Source: Myxococcaceae bacterium (GTDB taxonomy: Bacteria; Myxococcota_A; UBA9160). From it: DNA of 61,188 nucleotides. The stretch is from the NCBI GenBank assembly GCA_905339255.1, contig CAJPFO010000004.1:1-61188 (forward strand), given 5' to 3'. Positions 8,262-17,444 of this stretch are shown piece by piece. The notes beneath the pieces are model-generated. The model did no database searches, was not told the DNA's origin, and worked only from the letters and a program-made list of their open reading frames with translations. Each line of letters starts with the position of its first letter. Within the stretch, counting starts at the first letter, position 1. The position numbers were made by a program, and so were the translations under genes.

Positions 8262-11200
8262 TCATTCGTCCGAAGCGTCGGCGCGCCGTCGCGAGAGAGC
8301 GAGCTGCACGAGCACCGGCAGCACGAACAGCGTGAGCGCCGTCGACGAGAGGATCCCCCCGATCACCACCGTGGCGAGCGGTCGCTGCACCTCGGCACCG
8401 GCGCCGGTCGAGACCGCCATCGGAACGAATCCGAGCGAGGCGACGAGTGCAGTCATCGCCACGGGTCGAAGCCGGGTCACCGCACCGCGACGGATCGCCT
8501 CCCCGAGCGGAAGCCCCTCCCGTCGCAGGCTCTCGATGAACGAAACCATCACGAGCCCGTTCAGCACGGCGATTCCCGAGAGCGCGATGAAGCCCACCGC
8601 GGCCGAGATCGAGAGCGGGATTCCGCGCAGCCAAAGCGCGGCCACGCCTCCGGTGAGTGCGAGAGGTACGCCGCTGCCGACGACCCCGGCGAGCGTGAGC
8701 GAGCCGAGCCCCGCGTAGAGAAGACCGAAGATGAGAGCGAGCGCGAGCGGGACGACGATCTCGAGCCGGCGCGTCGCGGAAAGGAGATTCTCGTATTGGC
8801 CCCCGAAGCCGATCCAATAGCCGGTGGGAAGCGAGACTCCCGCGCGGATCGCGCGCTCGGCTTCGGCCACGAAGGAGCCGAGGTCACGGCCGCGAACGTT
8901 CGCCGTGACGACGACCCGGCGCTTGCCATTCTCGCGGCTCACCTGGTTCGGCCCCGGCGCGATCTCGAAGCTCGCGAGCGCGGAAAGCGGGACGTAATCC
9001 GCCGCTCCTTGCGAAGTCAGCAGAGGATCGCGGGCCGGCTCGCCGGCCGCTCGCAAGGCCCACGACGTCCATGCGGGAGCAGGCGCCTCCGTGCTCCGCG
9101 GCAGAGCCACCGGCAAGCGCCGGATCGCCTCGGGATCGTTCCGCAAGGCTTCGGGAAGACGAACGACCACATCGAAGCGACGGTCGCCCTCGTAGAGACG
9201 GCCGGCGGCGCGTCCCCCGACGGCGATCGCGACGGTGTCCTGGACCGCCTCGAGATCGAGCCCGTAGAGCGCGAGCGCACCGCGATCCGCGTCGACACGA
9301 AGCATCGGCAACCCGGCCACCGGCTCGACCCGGACGTCCGCAGCGCCGGGGACCTTCGCGAGCAGATCCGCTGCGCGCTCTCCCACCCCGGCCAGGAGGT
9401 CGAGATCGTCGCCGAAGATCTTGACCGCGAGATCCGCGCGAACTCCCGCGAGAAGTTCGTTCATCCGCATCTGGATCGGCTGTGTGAGCTCGTAGGCGTT
9501 GCCGGGAACTGCCGCCGCCGCTCGTTCGATCGCCGTCATGAGATCGGCTCGCGGCAGACTCGGATCCGGCCACTCGCTCCGTGGCTTCGTGATGATGTAG
9601 GTATCGGCCACGCTCGGCGGCATCGGGTCGGTGGCCACCTCGGCGGTACCGATCTTGCTGAAGACGTTCGCGACCTGCGGGATCTCGGCGAGCCTCTTCT
9701 CGAGAGACTCCTGCATCGCCACCGCCTGCCCGAGGCTCGTCCCCGTGGCCCGGATCGCGTGCATCGTGAAATCCCCCTCGTCGAGAGAGGGGACGAACTC
9801 GCGGCCGAGCCGCATCCCGACGACGAGGCTCGCTGCCACGAGGACGAGGGCCGTCCCGAGAACGATCCACGGATGTCGAAGCGCCGCGTCGAGCTGGCGC
9901 CGATAGACACCCGCGGCGACGCGGGCCACGGCAGGCTCGTGCTCGCTCACGCGAGATCCGAGAAAGCTCGCAACGGCCGCGGGAACGAACGTGAGCGAAA
10001 GGACGAGCGCACCGAGCAGCGCCAGGATCACCGTGATGGCCATCGGGCGGAACATCTTGCCCTCGACCCCCGTGAGGGTCAGGATCGGGAGGTACACGAT
10101 CGCGATGATCGCGACGCCGAGCGTGCTCGGTCGGACCACCTCGCGAGCGGACTCGTAAGCGAGCGCGATCCGTTCCCGCCGCTCGAGCGGACGACCGAGC
10201 TCGCGGCACGCCTCGGCGAGACGGCGCAGGCAGTTCTCGACGATGATGACCGCGCCGTCGACGATGAGCCCGAAGTCGAGCGCGCCGAGGCTCATGAGGT
10301 TGGCGCTCACCCGCCCCCCCGCCATTCCCGTCACCGTGAAGAGCATGGCGAGCGGGATCACGAGCGCCGTGAGCGCGGCCGCTCGAAGGTTGCCGAGCAA
10401 GGCGAAGAGGACCGCCATCACCAGCGCCGCGCCCTCGAGGAGGTTCGTCCGGACGGTCGCGATCGTACGATCGACGAGCGCGGTCCGATCGTAGACCGGC
10501 TTCACCTCGACGCCGGGAGGGAGGCTCGATTCGACCTCGTCGAGAGCCGCAGCGACTCGCTGCGAGACCGCGCGGCTGTTCTCTCCCATCAACATGAGGG
10601 CCGTCCCGAGCACGACCTCGCGACCGAGCTCGGTGGCTGCGCCCGTCCTGAGCTCGGCGCCGTCCGCCACGGCCGCGATGTCCGCGATGCGGATCGGTAC
10701 GCCCCCGCCATGGCCCACGACGATGCGCGCGATGTCGTCGAGCGAGCTCGCGTGCCCGGGAACGCGAACCAGGAGTTGCTCGCCGTTTCGCTCGAAGAAG
10801 CCTGCGCCGACACTCTGTGTGTTGCGTGCGACGGCGCGAACGACGTCGTCGAGACCGAGCCCGAAGGCAACGAGCTCGTCGGGTCGCGGCGTCACATGGA
10901 CCTCGCGAACCTCGCCGCCGATCGAGTTCACCTCGGTCACTCCGGGAACGGTCCGGAGCCTCGGTCGGATCACCCAATCCTGTAGCGTCCGGAGCTTCGC
11001 CGGAGTCGCGGGCGATCCGTCCGGAAGCAGGGTTCCGGGCTTCGCCTCGACCGTGTAGAGAAAGATCTCACCGAGGCCGGTCGCGACCGGACCCATCTCG
11101 GGGTCGATTCCGGCAGGCAGGCGCCCCCGGACCTCCTGCAGACGCTCGCTCACGAGCTGGCGGGCGAGGTAGATGTCGGTTCCCTCGTCGAAGACCGCCG

Positions 11201-11480
11201 TCACCTGCGAGAGCCCATAGCGGGACAGGGAGCGCGTGTGGTCGAGGAAGGGGACCCCCGCGAGCGCCGTTTCGAGCGGGAAGGTCACTCGCTGCTCGGC
11301 CTCGAGGGGAGAGTACCCGGGAGCCGATGCGTTGACCTGGACCTGGACGTTCGTGATGTCGGGCACCGCGTCGATCGGAAGCCGACCGAAGCTCACGACT
11401 CCCACCGCGACGAGCAAGAGGACGCCGACCATCACGAGCCATCGATTCGAGACCGAGAAGCGGAGGATTCGATCCAACAC
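8262..11480 (-). CDS. czcA: Heavy-metal efflux RND transporter, CzcA/CusA family
   Basis: A 1072-residue RND permease, normal for the family. TM1 follows MLDRILRFSVSNRW; SAPGYSPLEAEQRVTFPLE and the TM4 motif DFGLIVDGAVIIVEN (around residue 405) are hallmarks of the heavy-metal (HME-RND) branch rather than drug pumps. It forms the trimeric inner-membrane engine, driven by protons, for periplasmic metal export. The GTG start lies one base after the stop of the adaptor gene upstream. The metal is undetermined: the TM4 motif fits CzcA-type divalent pumps better than Cu/Ag CusA. It ends 20 bases from the convergent ATPase gene. Confidence 0.93.
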   Translation of the reverse strand: MLDRILRFSVSNRWLVMVGVLLLVAVGVVSFGRLPIDAVPDITNVQVQVNASAPGYSPLEAEQRVTFPLETALAGVPFLDHTRSLSRYGLSQVTAVFDEGTDIYLARQLVSERLQEVRGRLPAGIDPEMGPVATGLGEIFLYTVEAKPGTLLPDGSPATPAKLRTLQDWVIRPRLRTVPGVTEVNSIGGEVREVHVTPRPDELVAFGLGLDDVVRAVARNTQSVGAGFFERNGEQLLVRVPGHASSLDDIARIVVGHGGGVPIRIADIAAVADGAELRTGAATELGREVVLGTALMLMGENSRAVSQRVAAALDEVESSLPPGVEVKPVYDRTALVDRTIATVRTNLLEGAALVMAVLFALLGNLRAAALTALVIPLAMLFTVTGMAGGRVSANLMSLGALDFGLIVDGAVIIVENCLRRLAEACRELGRPLERRERIALAYESAREVVRPSTLGVAIIAIVYLPILTLTGVEGKMFRPMAITVILALLGALVLSLTFVPAAVASFLGSRVSEHEPAVARVAAGVYRRQLDAALRHPWIVLGTALVLVAASLVVGMRLGREFVPSLDEGDFTMHAIRATGTSLGQAVAMQESLEKRLAEIPQVANVFSKIGTAEVATDPMPPSVADTYIITKPRSEWPDPSLPRADLMTAIERAAAAVPGNAYELTQPIQMRMNELLAGVRADLAVKIFGDDLDLLAGVGERAADLLAKVPGAADVRVEPVAGLPMLRVDADRGALALYGLDLEAVQDTVAIAVGGRAAGRLYEGDRRFDVVVRLPEALRNDPEAIRRLPVALPRSTEAPAPAWTSWALRAAGEPARDPLLTSQGAADYVPLSALASFEIAPGPNQVSRENGKRRVVVTANVRGRDLGSFVAEAERAIRAGVSLPTGYWIGFGGQYENLLSATRRLEIVVPLALALIFGLLYAGLGSLTLAGVVGSGVPLALTGGVAALWLRGIPLSISAAVGFIALSGIAVLNGLVMVSFIESLRREGLPLGEAIRRGAVTRLRPVAMTALVASLGFVPMAVSTGAGAEVQRPLATVVIGGILSSTALTLFVLPVLVQLALSRRRADASDE

Positions 11481-11481
11481 G

Positions 11482-12420
11482 TCAGTCTCCGTGCTCCGCT
11501 TCCGCCTTCAAGAGCTCCGACTTGACGACGAAGCTTCCCGCGGCAGCCACGCGCTCTCCCGCGCCGAGACCCCCCGCGATCTCGGCCCTCTCCCCATCCC
11601 GTCGGCCGGTCGAGACCTCGCGCACCTCGAAGCCGTCCGAAGACCGGACGAAGACGACGCGCTCGCCGCCGATTTCGTGGAGCGCCTCGGGGGGCACTGC
11701 GACCGCCACCGCCGCGTCGGAAACCACGACGTCCCCCGACACGAAGAGCCCGGGTTGCCAGAGCCCGCTCTCGTTCGGAACCACGGCGCGAGCAAGGAGC
11801 GTTTGCGACGAAGGAGATCCGATCGGCGAGAGGTAGGCGAGCGTCGCGAGGACCGCCGGACCTCCGGTTCCACCCTCGATCCGAATCGGCTGTCCCACCG
11901 CGAGTCTCGAGAACTCCTCGCGAGGCACGGCGAAATCCGCCCACACGCTTCCGAGGTCGGCGACCACGAAGAGCGTGGCCCCCTCGGCGACGAACTCGCC
12001 CACCGTGACGTGGCGGGCGATCACCGTTCCGGGAAGCGCCGCGCGGATCTCGTAGGGGTGGAGGCTCTGGTTGCCCTCGATCACGGCGACGACCTCGCCT
12101 CTCGCAACCGGGTCGCCGAGCCGCTTGCGGACCTCGCGAGCGACGCCCGGGAAGCGCGGCATGAGATGGGAGAGCGAGTCTTCGTTCGGCGCGAGCCGCC
12201 CTCGGAGTGCGAGCGTCTCACGGATCCTCGCCGGCCCCGCGGCGACGACCTCGATTCCGCCGGCTTCGATCGCGTCATCCGAAAGGACGACGTGGTCGCC
12301 GTGCGCCGCCTGCGTGTGAGCCGGAGGATCGTGCGGCGTACGGGGCGGCGAGGGATCTCCACAGCTCGTCCCGAAGAGGAGCAGGCCATGTGCGATCGCG
12401 AGCCTTCGAAGCGACGTCAC
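11482..12420 (-). CDS. czcB: RND efflux periplasmic adaptor (membrane-fusion protein), CzcB type
   Basis: A 312-residue lipoprotein: the signal peptide ends FGTSC with lipidated Cys20. A short His/Pro-rich segment (HDPPAHTQAAHGDH) follows and could bind metal. The rest shows the HlyD-like layout of barrel-sandwich and beta-barrel halves around a short hairpin (ALPGTVIARHVTVGE near 125-140; VPPEALHEIGGERVVFV near 235). It links the RND pump to the outer-membrane channel. The GTG start overlaps the stop of the channel gene (GTGA) and the stop is one base before czcA, so the three are translated together. The short length reflects a reduced hairpin, as in several CzcB-like adaptors. Confidence 0.88.
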   Translation of the reverse strand: MTSLRRLAIAHGLLLFGTSCGDPSPPRTPHDPPAHTQAAHGDHVVLSDDAIEAGGIEVVAAGPARIRETLALRGRLAPNEDSLSHLMPRFPGVAREVRKRLGDPVARGEVVAVIEGNQSLHPYEIRAALPGTVIARHVTVGEFVAEGATLFVVADLGSVWADFAVPREEFSRLAVGQPIRIEGGTGGPAVLATLAYLSPIGSPSSQTLLARAVVPNESGLWQPGLFVSGDVVVSDAAVAVAVPPEALHEIGGERVVFVRSSDGFEVREVSTGRRDGERAEIAGGLGAGERVAAAGSFVVKSELLKAEAEHGD

Positions 12421-13772
12421 GGGTGTTCTCCTTCGAGCGGCACTGCGACGACGCGCTCGAGCTCTGCGGCCTCACGATGCGCCTGCGCGAGCGCCTCCAC
12501 GTAGACGAGTCGCTGCTCCAACCTCGTCCTTTCCGCGTCGAGCACGTCGAGAAACCCGAAGAGCCCGCGCTCCCAGGCATCGCGCGCCTCCCGCACCGCA
12601 CGATCGGCTTCGGGAAGAACGCGCTCGCGCAGCGAGCTCGCGCGCAGGAGCGCCGCTCGCAGCGTCTCGTAGGCGTCGACGAACTCGCTCTCGGCTCGAA
12701 CGCGCTCCGCCCGCCTCTCGGAAGCGAGCTTCGAAAGGCGATGGTGCGCCTCGGCGATCCGCCCCTGGTTGCGATCGAAGATCGGAAGCGGAACCAGCAC
12801 CTGTCCGACCGCCGTCGCCTCGTCGAGCGCCGCGATCCAGCGCGGCCCGAGCACGAACGTGACGTCGGGAACCGCGCGGCTCTCCTCGACCCGGAGCGCT
12901 GCACGTCGGCGGAGCGCCTCGGCGTCGAAGCGCGCGAGCGCCGGGGAATCCTCGAGTCGGAGGAGCAAGGCCTCCCGATCCGGAAGCGGGGGGAGACGCT
13001 CGAGGTCGCCCTCTGCACGATCGAAACGAGGCAGCGGGCTTCCCCAGCGCGCCGAGAGCGTGTGCCGCGCATGATCGAGGCCGAGGTCTGCTTGCTCGAC
13101 CGAGAGGCGCGCCTGCTCGAGGGCGACTCGCGCACGTGTCACCTCGACCGATGGGGCGATCCCCGTGCGAAGCCTCCTCTCGGCGGTCGCGAGCATCGAT
13201 TCCGCGAGCGCCTGCTCCTCGCGACGCAGCGACACTTCGAGCTGCGCTCCGAGAACGGCGTAGAACGACTGCGCCGTTCGCGCGAGGAGCGCGATCCGCT
13301 CGGCTTCGTAGTCCCACCCCGCGACGTCGATCTCCGCCCCCGCGAGCGCGGTCCGCGCGTCTCGCTTTCCGCCGAGCTCGACGAGCTGGGAGAGACGAAG
13401 CGTCGTCTGCGAGCCCTCGACGCCCGCGAAGTCTCCGGACCCACCGATGTCTTCGACTTCGAGGTTCGCCTCGGGATTGCGCCGGAGCGACGCCTGGATG
13501 CGGTGCGCTTCGCGTGCACGGATCTCGAAGGCGTGCGTCGCGAGATCGGGGCTTCCGAGCATCGCGGCCGCGAGCGCCATCCGCAGCGTGACGGCTCCCT
13601 CGGGCTCGACGAAGCGCGGCGGGCGCTGCCCGTCGTCCGGGACTCGCTCGACGATGGATTCGAGATCGGCGCCGAGCGGCCGTGGGGCCGGGAAGCCCTC
13701 GCCGCGGAGCGACTCCGGAATCGAGAGCACGACGGCGAGTATCGCGATCGGAATGACGATGCCATGCCACAT
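12417..13772 (-). CDS. czcC: TolC-family outer-membrane efflux channel, CzcC type
   Basis: A 451-residue protein with signal peptide (MWHGIVIPIAILAVVLSIPESLRG). Two OEP repeats of long amphipathic helices follow: RRNPEANLEVEDIGG and LRLSQLVELGGKRDAR in the first, WERGLFGFLDVLDAERTR in the second, characteristic of CzcC/CusC-like channels. It forms the outer-membrane exit duct of the pump. The start at 13772 was chosen because a signal peptide begins there, with GAGG upstream; the open frame extends to 14045 but the extra 91 residues look non-coding. It overlaps czcB by four bases. Confidence 0.88.
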   Translation of the reverse strand: MWHGIVIPIAILAVVLSIPESLRGEGFPAPRPLGADLESIVERVPDDGQRPPRFVEPEGAVTLRMALAAAMLGSPDLATHAFEIRAREAHRIQASLRRNPEANLEVEDIGGSGDFAGVEGSQTTLRLSQLVELGGKRDARTALAGAEIDVAGWDYEAERIALLARTAQSFYAVLGAQLEVSLRREEQALAESMLATAERRLRTGIAPSVEVTRARVALEQARLSVEQADLGLDHARHTLSARWGSPLPRFDRAEGDLERLPPLPDREALLLRLEDSPALARFDAEALRRRAALRVEESRAVPDVTFVLGPRWIAALDEATAVGQVLVPLPIFDRNQGRIAEAHHRLSKLASERRAERVRAESEFVDAYETLRAALLRASSLRERVLPEADRAVREARDAWERGLFGFLDVLDAERTRLEQRLVYVEALAQAHREAAELERVVAVPLEGEHP

Positions 13773-13864
13773 GGGTGGATCCTCGGAACGATCGGAGATC
13801 GGAAAGAGATCTCGACGAGTCGCGCGCGCACCACCACGTCGCCGAGCGCGACGTGGCCCGGGAA

Positions 13865-14332
13865 TCAGGCGCGGAGGATCGGGGTTCGTTGCGACGGCGG
13901 GAGCATGCGGCGAGCACTTCCCGCGTCGTGCCGTTCGAAGCTCACGACGGGGCCTACCGGGAGACCGAAACCGGCTCGCGCGGCAGGAGTCGGATCCCAC
14001 GAAGGCCTCGGATCGGGCGCACCCGAGTCGTCGCTCCGGACACATCCGTGCAGCAGATGGCCGGCGCTTCCCATGCCGCTCGCGCAGCCGCTCGAAACGG
14101 CCTCGGGAAGCCCCGGCGTACCCGAGGGCGCGCCTCGAGTCGCCTCGGCCGACGACGCGTGCGCGAGCCAGAGGTCGGCGTGGTCGACGTCGAAGCGAAG
14201 CGTCGCTTCGTGCGCTGCGCCGAGCCAGCCTGCGAGAACGAGCGCACGCGAGACCGAGGCGTTGCCGAAGAGCAGCAACGCGAGCGCGAACGCTGCGGAC
14301 GCGGCCCGGAGCCTTCGCCTCGAAAAGCGCAT
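13865..14332 (-). CDS. Small secreted protein of the metal-efflux operon, unknown function
   Basis: A 155-residue protein with AAGGATCC before the ATG at 14332. Residues 1-30 form a signal peptide with an Arg-rich start (MRFSRRRLRA) and a hydrophobic core ending near NASVSRA. The mature part has DVDHADLWLAH, two cysteines (83 and 97) and several histidines, then a Pro/Arg-rich tail. No family is recognised. Its position, 31 bases after the sensor kinase stop and 92 bases before czcC, parallels the small periplasmic proteins (CzcI-like, DUF2946-like) found at the head of metal-efflux operons, but similarity is positional only. Confidence 0.6.
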   Translation of the reverse strand: MRFSRRRLRAASAAFALALLLFGNASVSRALVLAGWLGAAHEATLRFDVDHADLWLAHASSAEATRGAPSGTPGLPEAVSSGCASGMGSAGHLLHGCVRSDDSGAPDPRPSWDPTPAARAGFGLPVGPVVSFERHDAGSARRMLPPSQRTPILRA

Positions 14333-14363
14333 CTGCGGATCCTTGGCGATGAGCCGCCTCCTG

Positions 14364-16967
14364 TCAACGCTCGCCGTGCGACCTCGCCGGCGGCATCGCG
14401 TCGTCCCCCTCGGAAGCTTCGGGCTCTCGGGAGTCTCGAGGAGACGCATCGAGCGGCAGCTCGATCGAAAAGGTCGTCCCCCGCCCGGGCGCCGAGTCGA
14501 CCTGGATCCGGCCGCCGTGCCGCTCGACGATGCCGTGAGAAATCGAGAGGCCGAGCCCCGTCCCCTTGCCGACCGCCTTCGTCGTGAAGAAGGGGTCGAA
14601 GATCCGGCTCCGGATCTCCGGAGGGATCCCGGGGCCGGTGTCGGAGAAGTCGAGCCGGACTCCGCCATCGATCCGTGAGGTCCGGATCTCGATCTTGCCC
14701 CCATCCGCCATGGCGTCACAGGCGTTCATGAGCAGGTTCATGAACACCTGGTTGAGCTGCCCCGCGTAGCAGCGGATTCGCGGAAGCTCGCCGTATCGCT
14801 TCTCGACGACGATCCCGTCCTTCAGCCTCGGCTCCATGAGCGAGAGCGTCCGTTCGATTCCCTCGTGGACGTCGACCTCCTGGATCTCGGCGTGATCGAC
14901 TCGCGAGAACGTCCGCAGGTCCTCGACGATCTTCTTCACGCGTGCCGTCCCCTCGCGGCTTCGCGAAAGGAGCTTCGCCATCGCCTCGCGGGCGCGAAGC
15001 GCCTCGGGACTTTCGGGATCGGCGTGAGCGAGCTTTCTCACCTGCTCCTCGAGGAGCTGGAGGTTCGCGTGGACGAACCCGATCGGATTGTTGAGCTCGT
15101 GGGCGACCCCCGCGACGAGTTGGCCGAGTGAGGCCATCTTTTCGCTCTGAACGAGCTGGGCCTGCGCCTCGCCGAGCTCGCGCGTGCGCTGCTCGACCCG
15201 TGCCTCGAGGGTCGAGTTGAGCTCGGCGATCTCGTCGTAGGCTTTCGCGTTCTCGATCGCGATCGCGCTCTGGTTCGCGAGCGTCCGCAGGAGCTGGCGA
15301 TCCTCGACGACGAAGCGATCGCCCGAGAGTTTGCGGCCGACGGCGATCACACCGAGGAGTTCGAGGCCGTAGACGATCGGCACCAGCAGCTCGACCTCGA
15401 GCGTATCGAAGACGTCGCGGCACGCCTCTCGGATCTCCGGATCGCTCTCGTCGTCGAAATCGAGCCGCGAGAGCGATCTGCGCGCGAGGAAGTAGGTGAC
15501 GATCGGATGATCGGCGGCGAGTTGCGTCTGGAGGGCCTCCCGGTCCCAATCGCCGCGCGACGCCGAAGGCTCGAGCACTCGCTGCTCCTCGTCGAGCAGC
15601 ATCACCATCGCACGCTCGACTCCCATCGTGTCGGTGAGCGCCACGAGGATCCGGTCGCCGATCTCCTTGAGCGAGAGCATCGAGACCATCGCCTCGGAGA
15701 TCTCACGAACCGCGAGCCGGTACGCGGCGCGGTCTCGGTCGAAGACGCGATCGACGAGCTGCTGGAGGCGGTTCCGGAGCGGGTTGAACGCGAGGATCGC
15801 GAGGAAGAGGAACGCGAGCGAGAACCAGGTTCCGCCCGGGTTCACGTTGAAGCGGCGCACGGTGGCATCGGCAAAGGTGATGAGGAAGGCGAAGACCCCC
15901 GTGATGGCGAGCGTCGCGGCTCCGTACGCGGCCGAGGATTTGGCCAGCATGCGGATCTCGAAGAGCTGGCGGCGAACGATTCCGTAGCCGACGGCCACCG
16001 GGAAGATCAGGAACCAGAGGAGCGCGACGTACCAGGGAAGCGCCGTCCTGAAGAACGCCTGGCCGATGATCACGAAGACCACGGGTGCGAAGGCCACGAG
16101 CGCGCCGACGAGCATCACGTCCGCGCGATCGGAAAGACGCCCTTGCCGCAGCTTGCGCCGCTCGAATGCGAGCTGGGCGAGACAACCCACCGCGAGCGTC
16201 ATCGTGAACGTGAAGCAGAGCCGTGCCGTGAGCTGGGCCGAGACGCCCAGCCACGGGCCCACGAGCGTGAGCGCGGCGAGCACGACGGCCACGACGTAGG
16301 GCACCACGCGCAGCCTGGGCTGGCGGACGAGCCACGCCGGCTCGATCGGGTAGGTCGTGAACAGATGGAAGAGCGTCGCCCCGATGAAGGGCATGTTGAG
16401 AAAGAGACGGATGTAGGCCCAGTGCGCCTGCTCCTCGTTCGTGCCCGCGCTGAGCGTGACCGACATCGTCGCGCAGAAGAGCAAGAGCGCCCACGATTCC
16501 GAGCGGTCCGGTCGAAGCCGCCAGACCAGAAGCCCGATCCCGAGGTAGGCGAACGAGATCCCGAGCAGTCCGATCTCGAGCGCCGCCTGCCACGGTCGCT
16601 GCCAGAGCGGGAGACGCCAGCGCGGAGGCAACTCGACCTCGAAGACGCGCCCGTCTCGCTTCTCGATCTCGTAGGTGTCGAGCTCATCCGGCTCGAGGCC
16701 GCGAACGTCGTCGCGGAGCCAGTCGTGGACCGAACGCCCGTTGATGCGGAGCAGCTGGTCGCCCGATTCGACCCCGAGCACGACCGCCCGAGGGGGCGGA
16801 TTCCGGATCACGAGCGCCCCGCCCGTTCCCACCGTCTCGAAGGCGAGTGCGAGCGACGCGGACGAGCGCAAGAAGCCGGGGATCGCGAGCGCGAAGCTCG
16901 CGACGGCCCAGCTGACCGCGATCATGGCCGTGATCCGGCGGAAGCGGATCGTGGCGGTCGGGTTCAT
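14364..16967 (-). CDS. Membrane sensor histidine kinase with PDZ-like and GAF domains
   Basis: An 867-residue protein. TM1 is at about 12-32, then a PDZ-like module (50-120; [20 protein letters not shown]). Seven to nine further helices span 128-400. A GAF domain covers about 430-575 ([33 protein letters not shown]), followed by a coiled coil. The HisKA acceptor is His623 in VAHELNNP, and HATPase boxes follow (N-box [25 protein letters not shown]). There is no receiver domain and no response regulator gene nearby. It is the first gene of the run leading to czcCBA, so sensing metal or envelope state is suggested, though unproven. ELNNP is typical of NtrB/AtoS-like kinases that pair with sigma-54 activators. 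Confidence 0.88.
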   Translation of the reverse strand: MNPTATIRFRRITAMIAVSWAVASFALAIPGFLRSSASLALAFETVGTGGALVIRNPPPRAVVLGVESGDQLLRINGRSVHDWLRDDVRGLEPDELDTYEIEKRDGRVFEVELPPRWRLPLWQRPWQAALEIGLLGISFAYLGIGLLVWRLRPDRSESWALLLFCATMSVTLSAGTNEEQAHWAYIRLFLNMPFIGATLFHLFTTYPIEPAWLVRQPRLRVVPYVVAVVLAALTLVGPWLGVSAQLTARLCFTFTMTLAVGCLAQLAFERRKLRQGRLSDRADVMLVGALVAFAPVVFVIIGQAFFRTALPWYVALLWFLIFPVAVGYGIVRRQLFEIRMLAKSSAAYGAATLAITGVFAFLITFADATVRRFNVNPGGTWFSLAFLFLAILAFNPLRNRLQQLVDRVFDRDRAAYRLAVREISEAMVSMLSLKEIGDRILVALTDTMGVERAMVMLLDEEQRVLEPSASRGDWDREALQTQLAADHPIVTYFLARRSLSRLDFDDESDPEIREACRDVFDTLEVELLVPIVYGLELLGVIAVGRKLSGDRFVVEDRQLLRTLANQSAIAIENAKAYDEIAELNSTLEARVEQRTRELGEAQAQLVQSEKMASLGQLVAGVAHELNNPIGFVHANLQLLEEQVRKLAHADPESPEALRAREAMAKLLSRSREGTARVKKIVEDLRTFSRVDHAEIQEVDVHEGIERTLSLMEPRLKDGIVVEKRYGELPRIRCYAGQLNQVFMNLLMNACDAMADGGKIEIRTSRIDGGVRLDFSDTGPGIPPEIRSRIFDPFFTTKAVGKGTGLGLSISHGIVERHGGRIQVDSAPGRGTTFSIELPLDASPRDSREPEASEGDDAMPPARSHGER

Positions 16968-17054
16968 TCGGCTCCGCGCACCCTGCGGGAGGATACGCGG
17001 ACCTCGCCCGCGTCGCGAATCTCCGGCTGCGCCCGTGACGCCGCCGTGGGGGAG

Positions 17055-17360
17055 CTACGGCTTCTCGCCCGTCTGGCCGCGCGCCTCGAACTCGAGCGCT
17101 TGCGTTTCGACTCCCCGCGCATCGGCGGCGTAGTTGTAGCCGCGGGCATTGAGGGGCCGGTAGCCCTCGCCGATGGCCCGGGGCCCCTCGGCTTCGAGTC
17201 TCTTCGCCTCGGCCGCGAGGGCACCCGACTGCGAAGCAGGAACCGGGCAGCTCGCGGCAGTGCGGGAGGGCGGATCGGCGGCGGGCTGCGCGCTCGCGGC
17301 GATCGGCAGCAAGGACGCGGCGACGAGCGACAAGACCTTGCGGCGAGTGGGGATCGGCAT
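17055..17360 (-). CDS. Small exported hypothetical protein
   Basis: A 101-residue protein with an exported-type N-terminus, MPIPTRRKVLSLVAASLLPIAASA: twin arginines, hydrophobic core and A-S-A cleavage site. The mature part contains one Cys (38) and a tail in YRPLNARGYNYAAD. No family is recognised. It lies 87 bases upstream of the sensor kinase on the same strand and diverges from the FAH-family gene starting 85 bases away. GGAGG is about 17 bases upstream of the ATG, too far for ideal initiation. Codon pattern and signal peptide support a real gene. Confidence 0.5.
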   Translation of the reverse strand: MPIPTRRKVLSLVAASLLPIAASAQPAADPPSRTAASCPVPASQSGALAAEAKRLEAEGPRAIGEGYRPLNARGYNYAADARGVETQALEFEARGQTGEKP

Positions 17361-17444
17361 GGGTCTTCGCACGAGGTCCTCCGTGATACCCTCCGGCCGT
17401 CCTCCCGTATCGGCCGGGGCGAAGCGCCCCTTGATGGAGCCCCC

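Noticed and set aside
6109-8817. 902-codon minus-strand frame across the P-type ATPase
   Set aside because: Antisense shadow typical of high-GC codon use; no motif, and opposed to a clear ATPase.
14046-14367. Alternative ORF on the minus strand (137 residues) overlapping the small secreted protein
   Set aside because: Arg/Ser-rich shadow; the frame with signal peptide and ribosome site was kept instead.
15507-17444. Plus-strand frame of about 650 codons leading into the FAH gene
   Set aside because: It is antisense to the sensor kinase and the small 17055-17360 gene, with charged low-complexity sequence; only the portion from 17445 is family-like.
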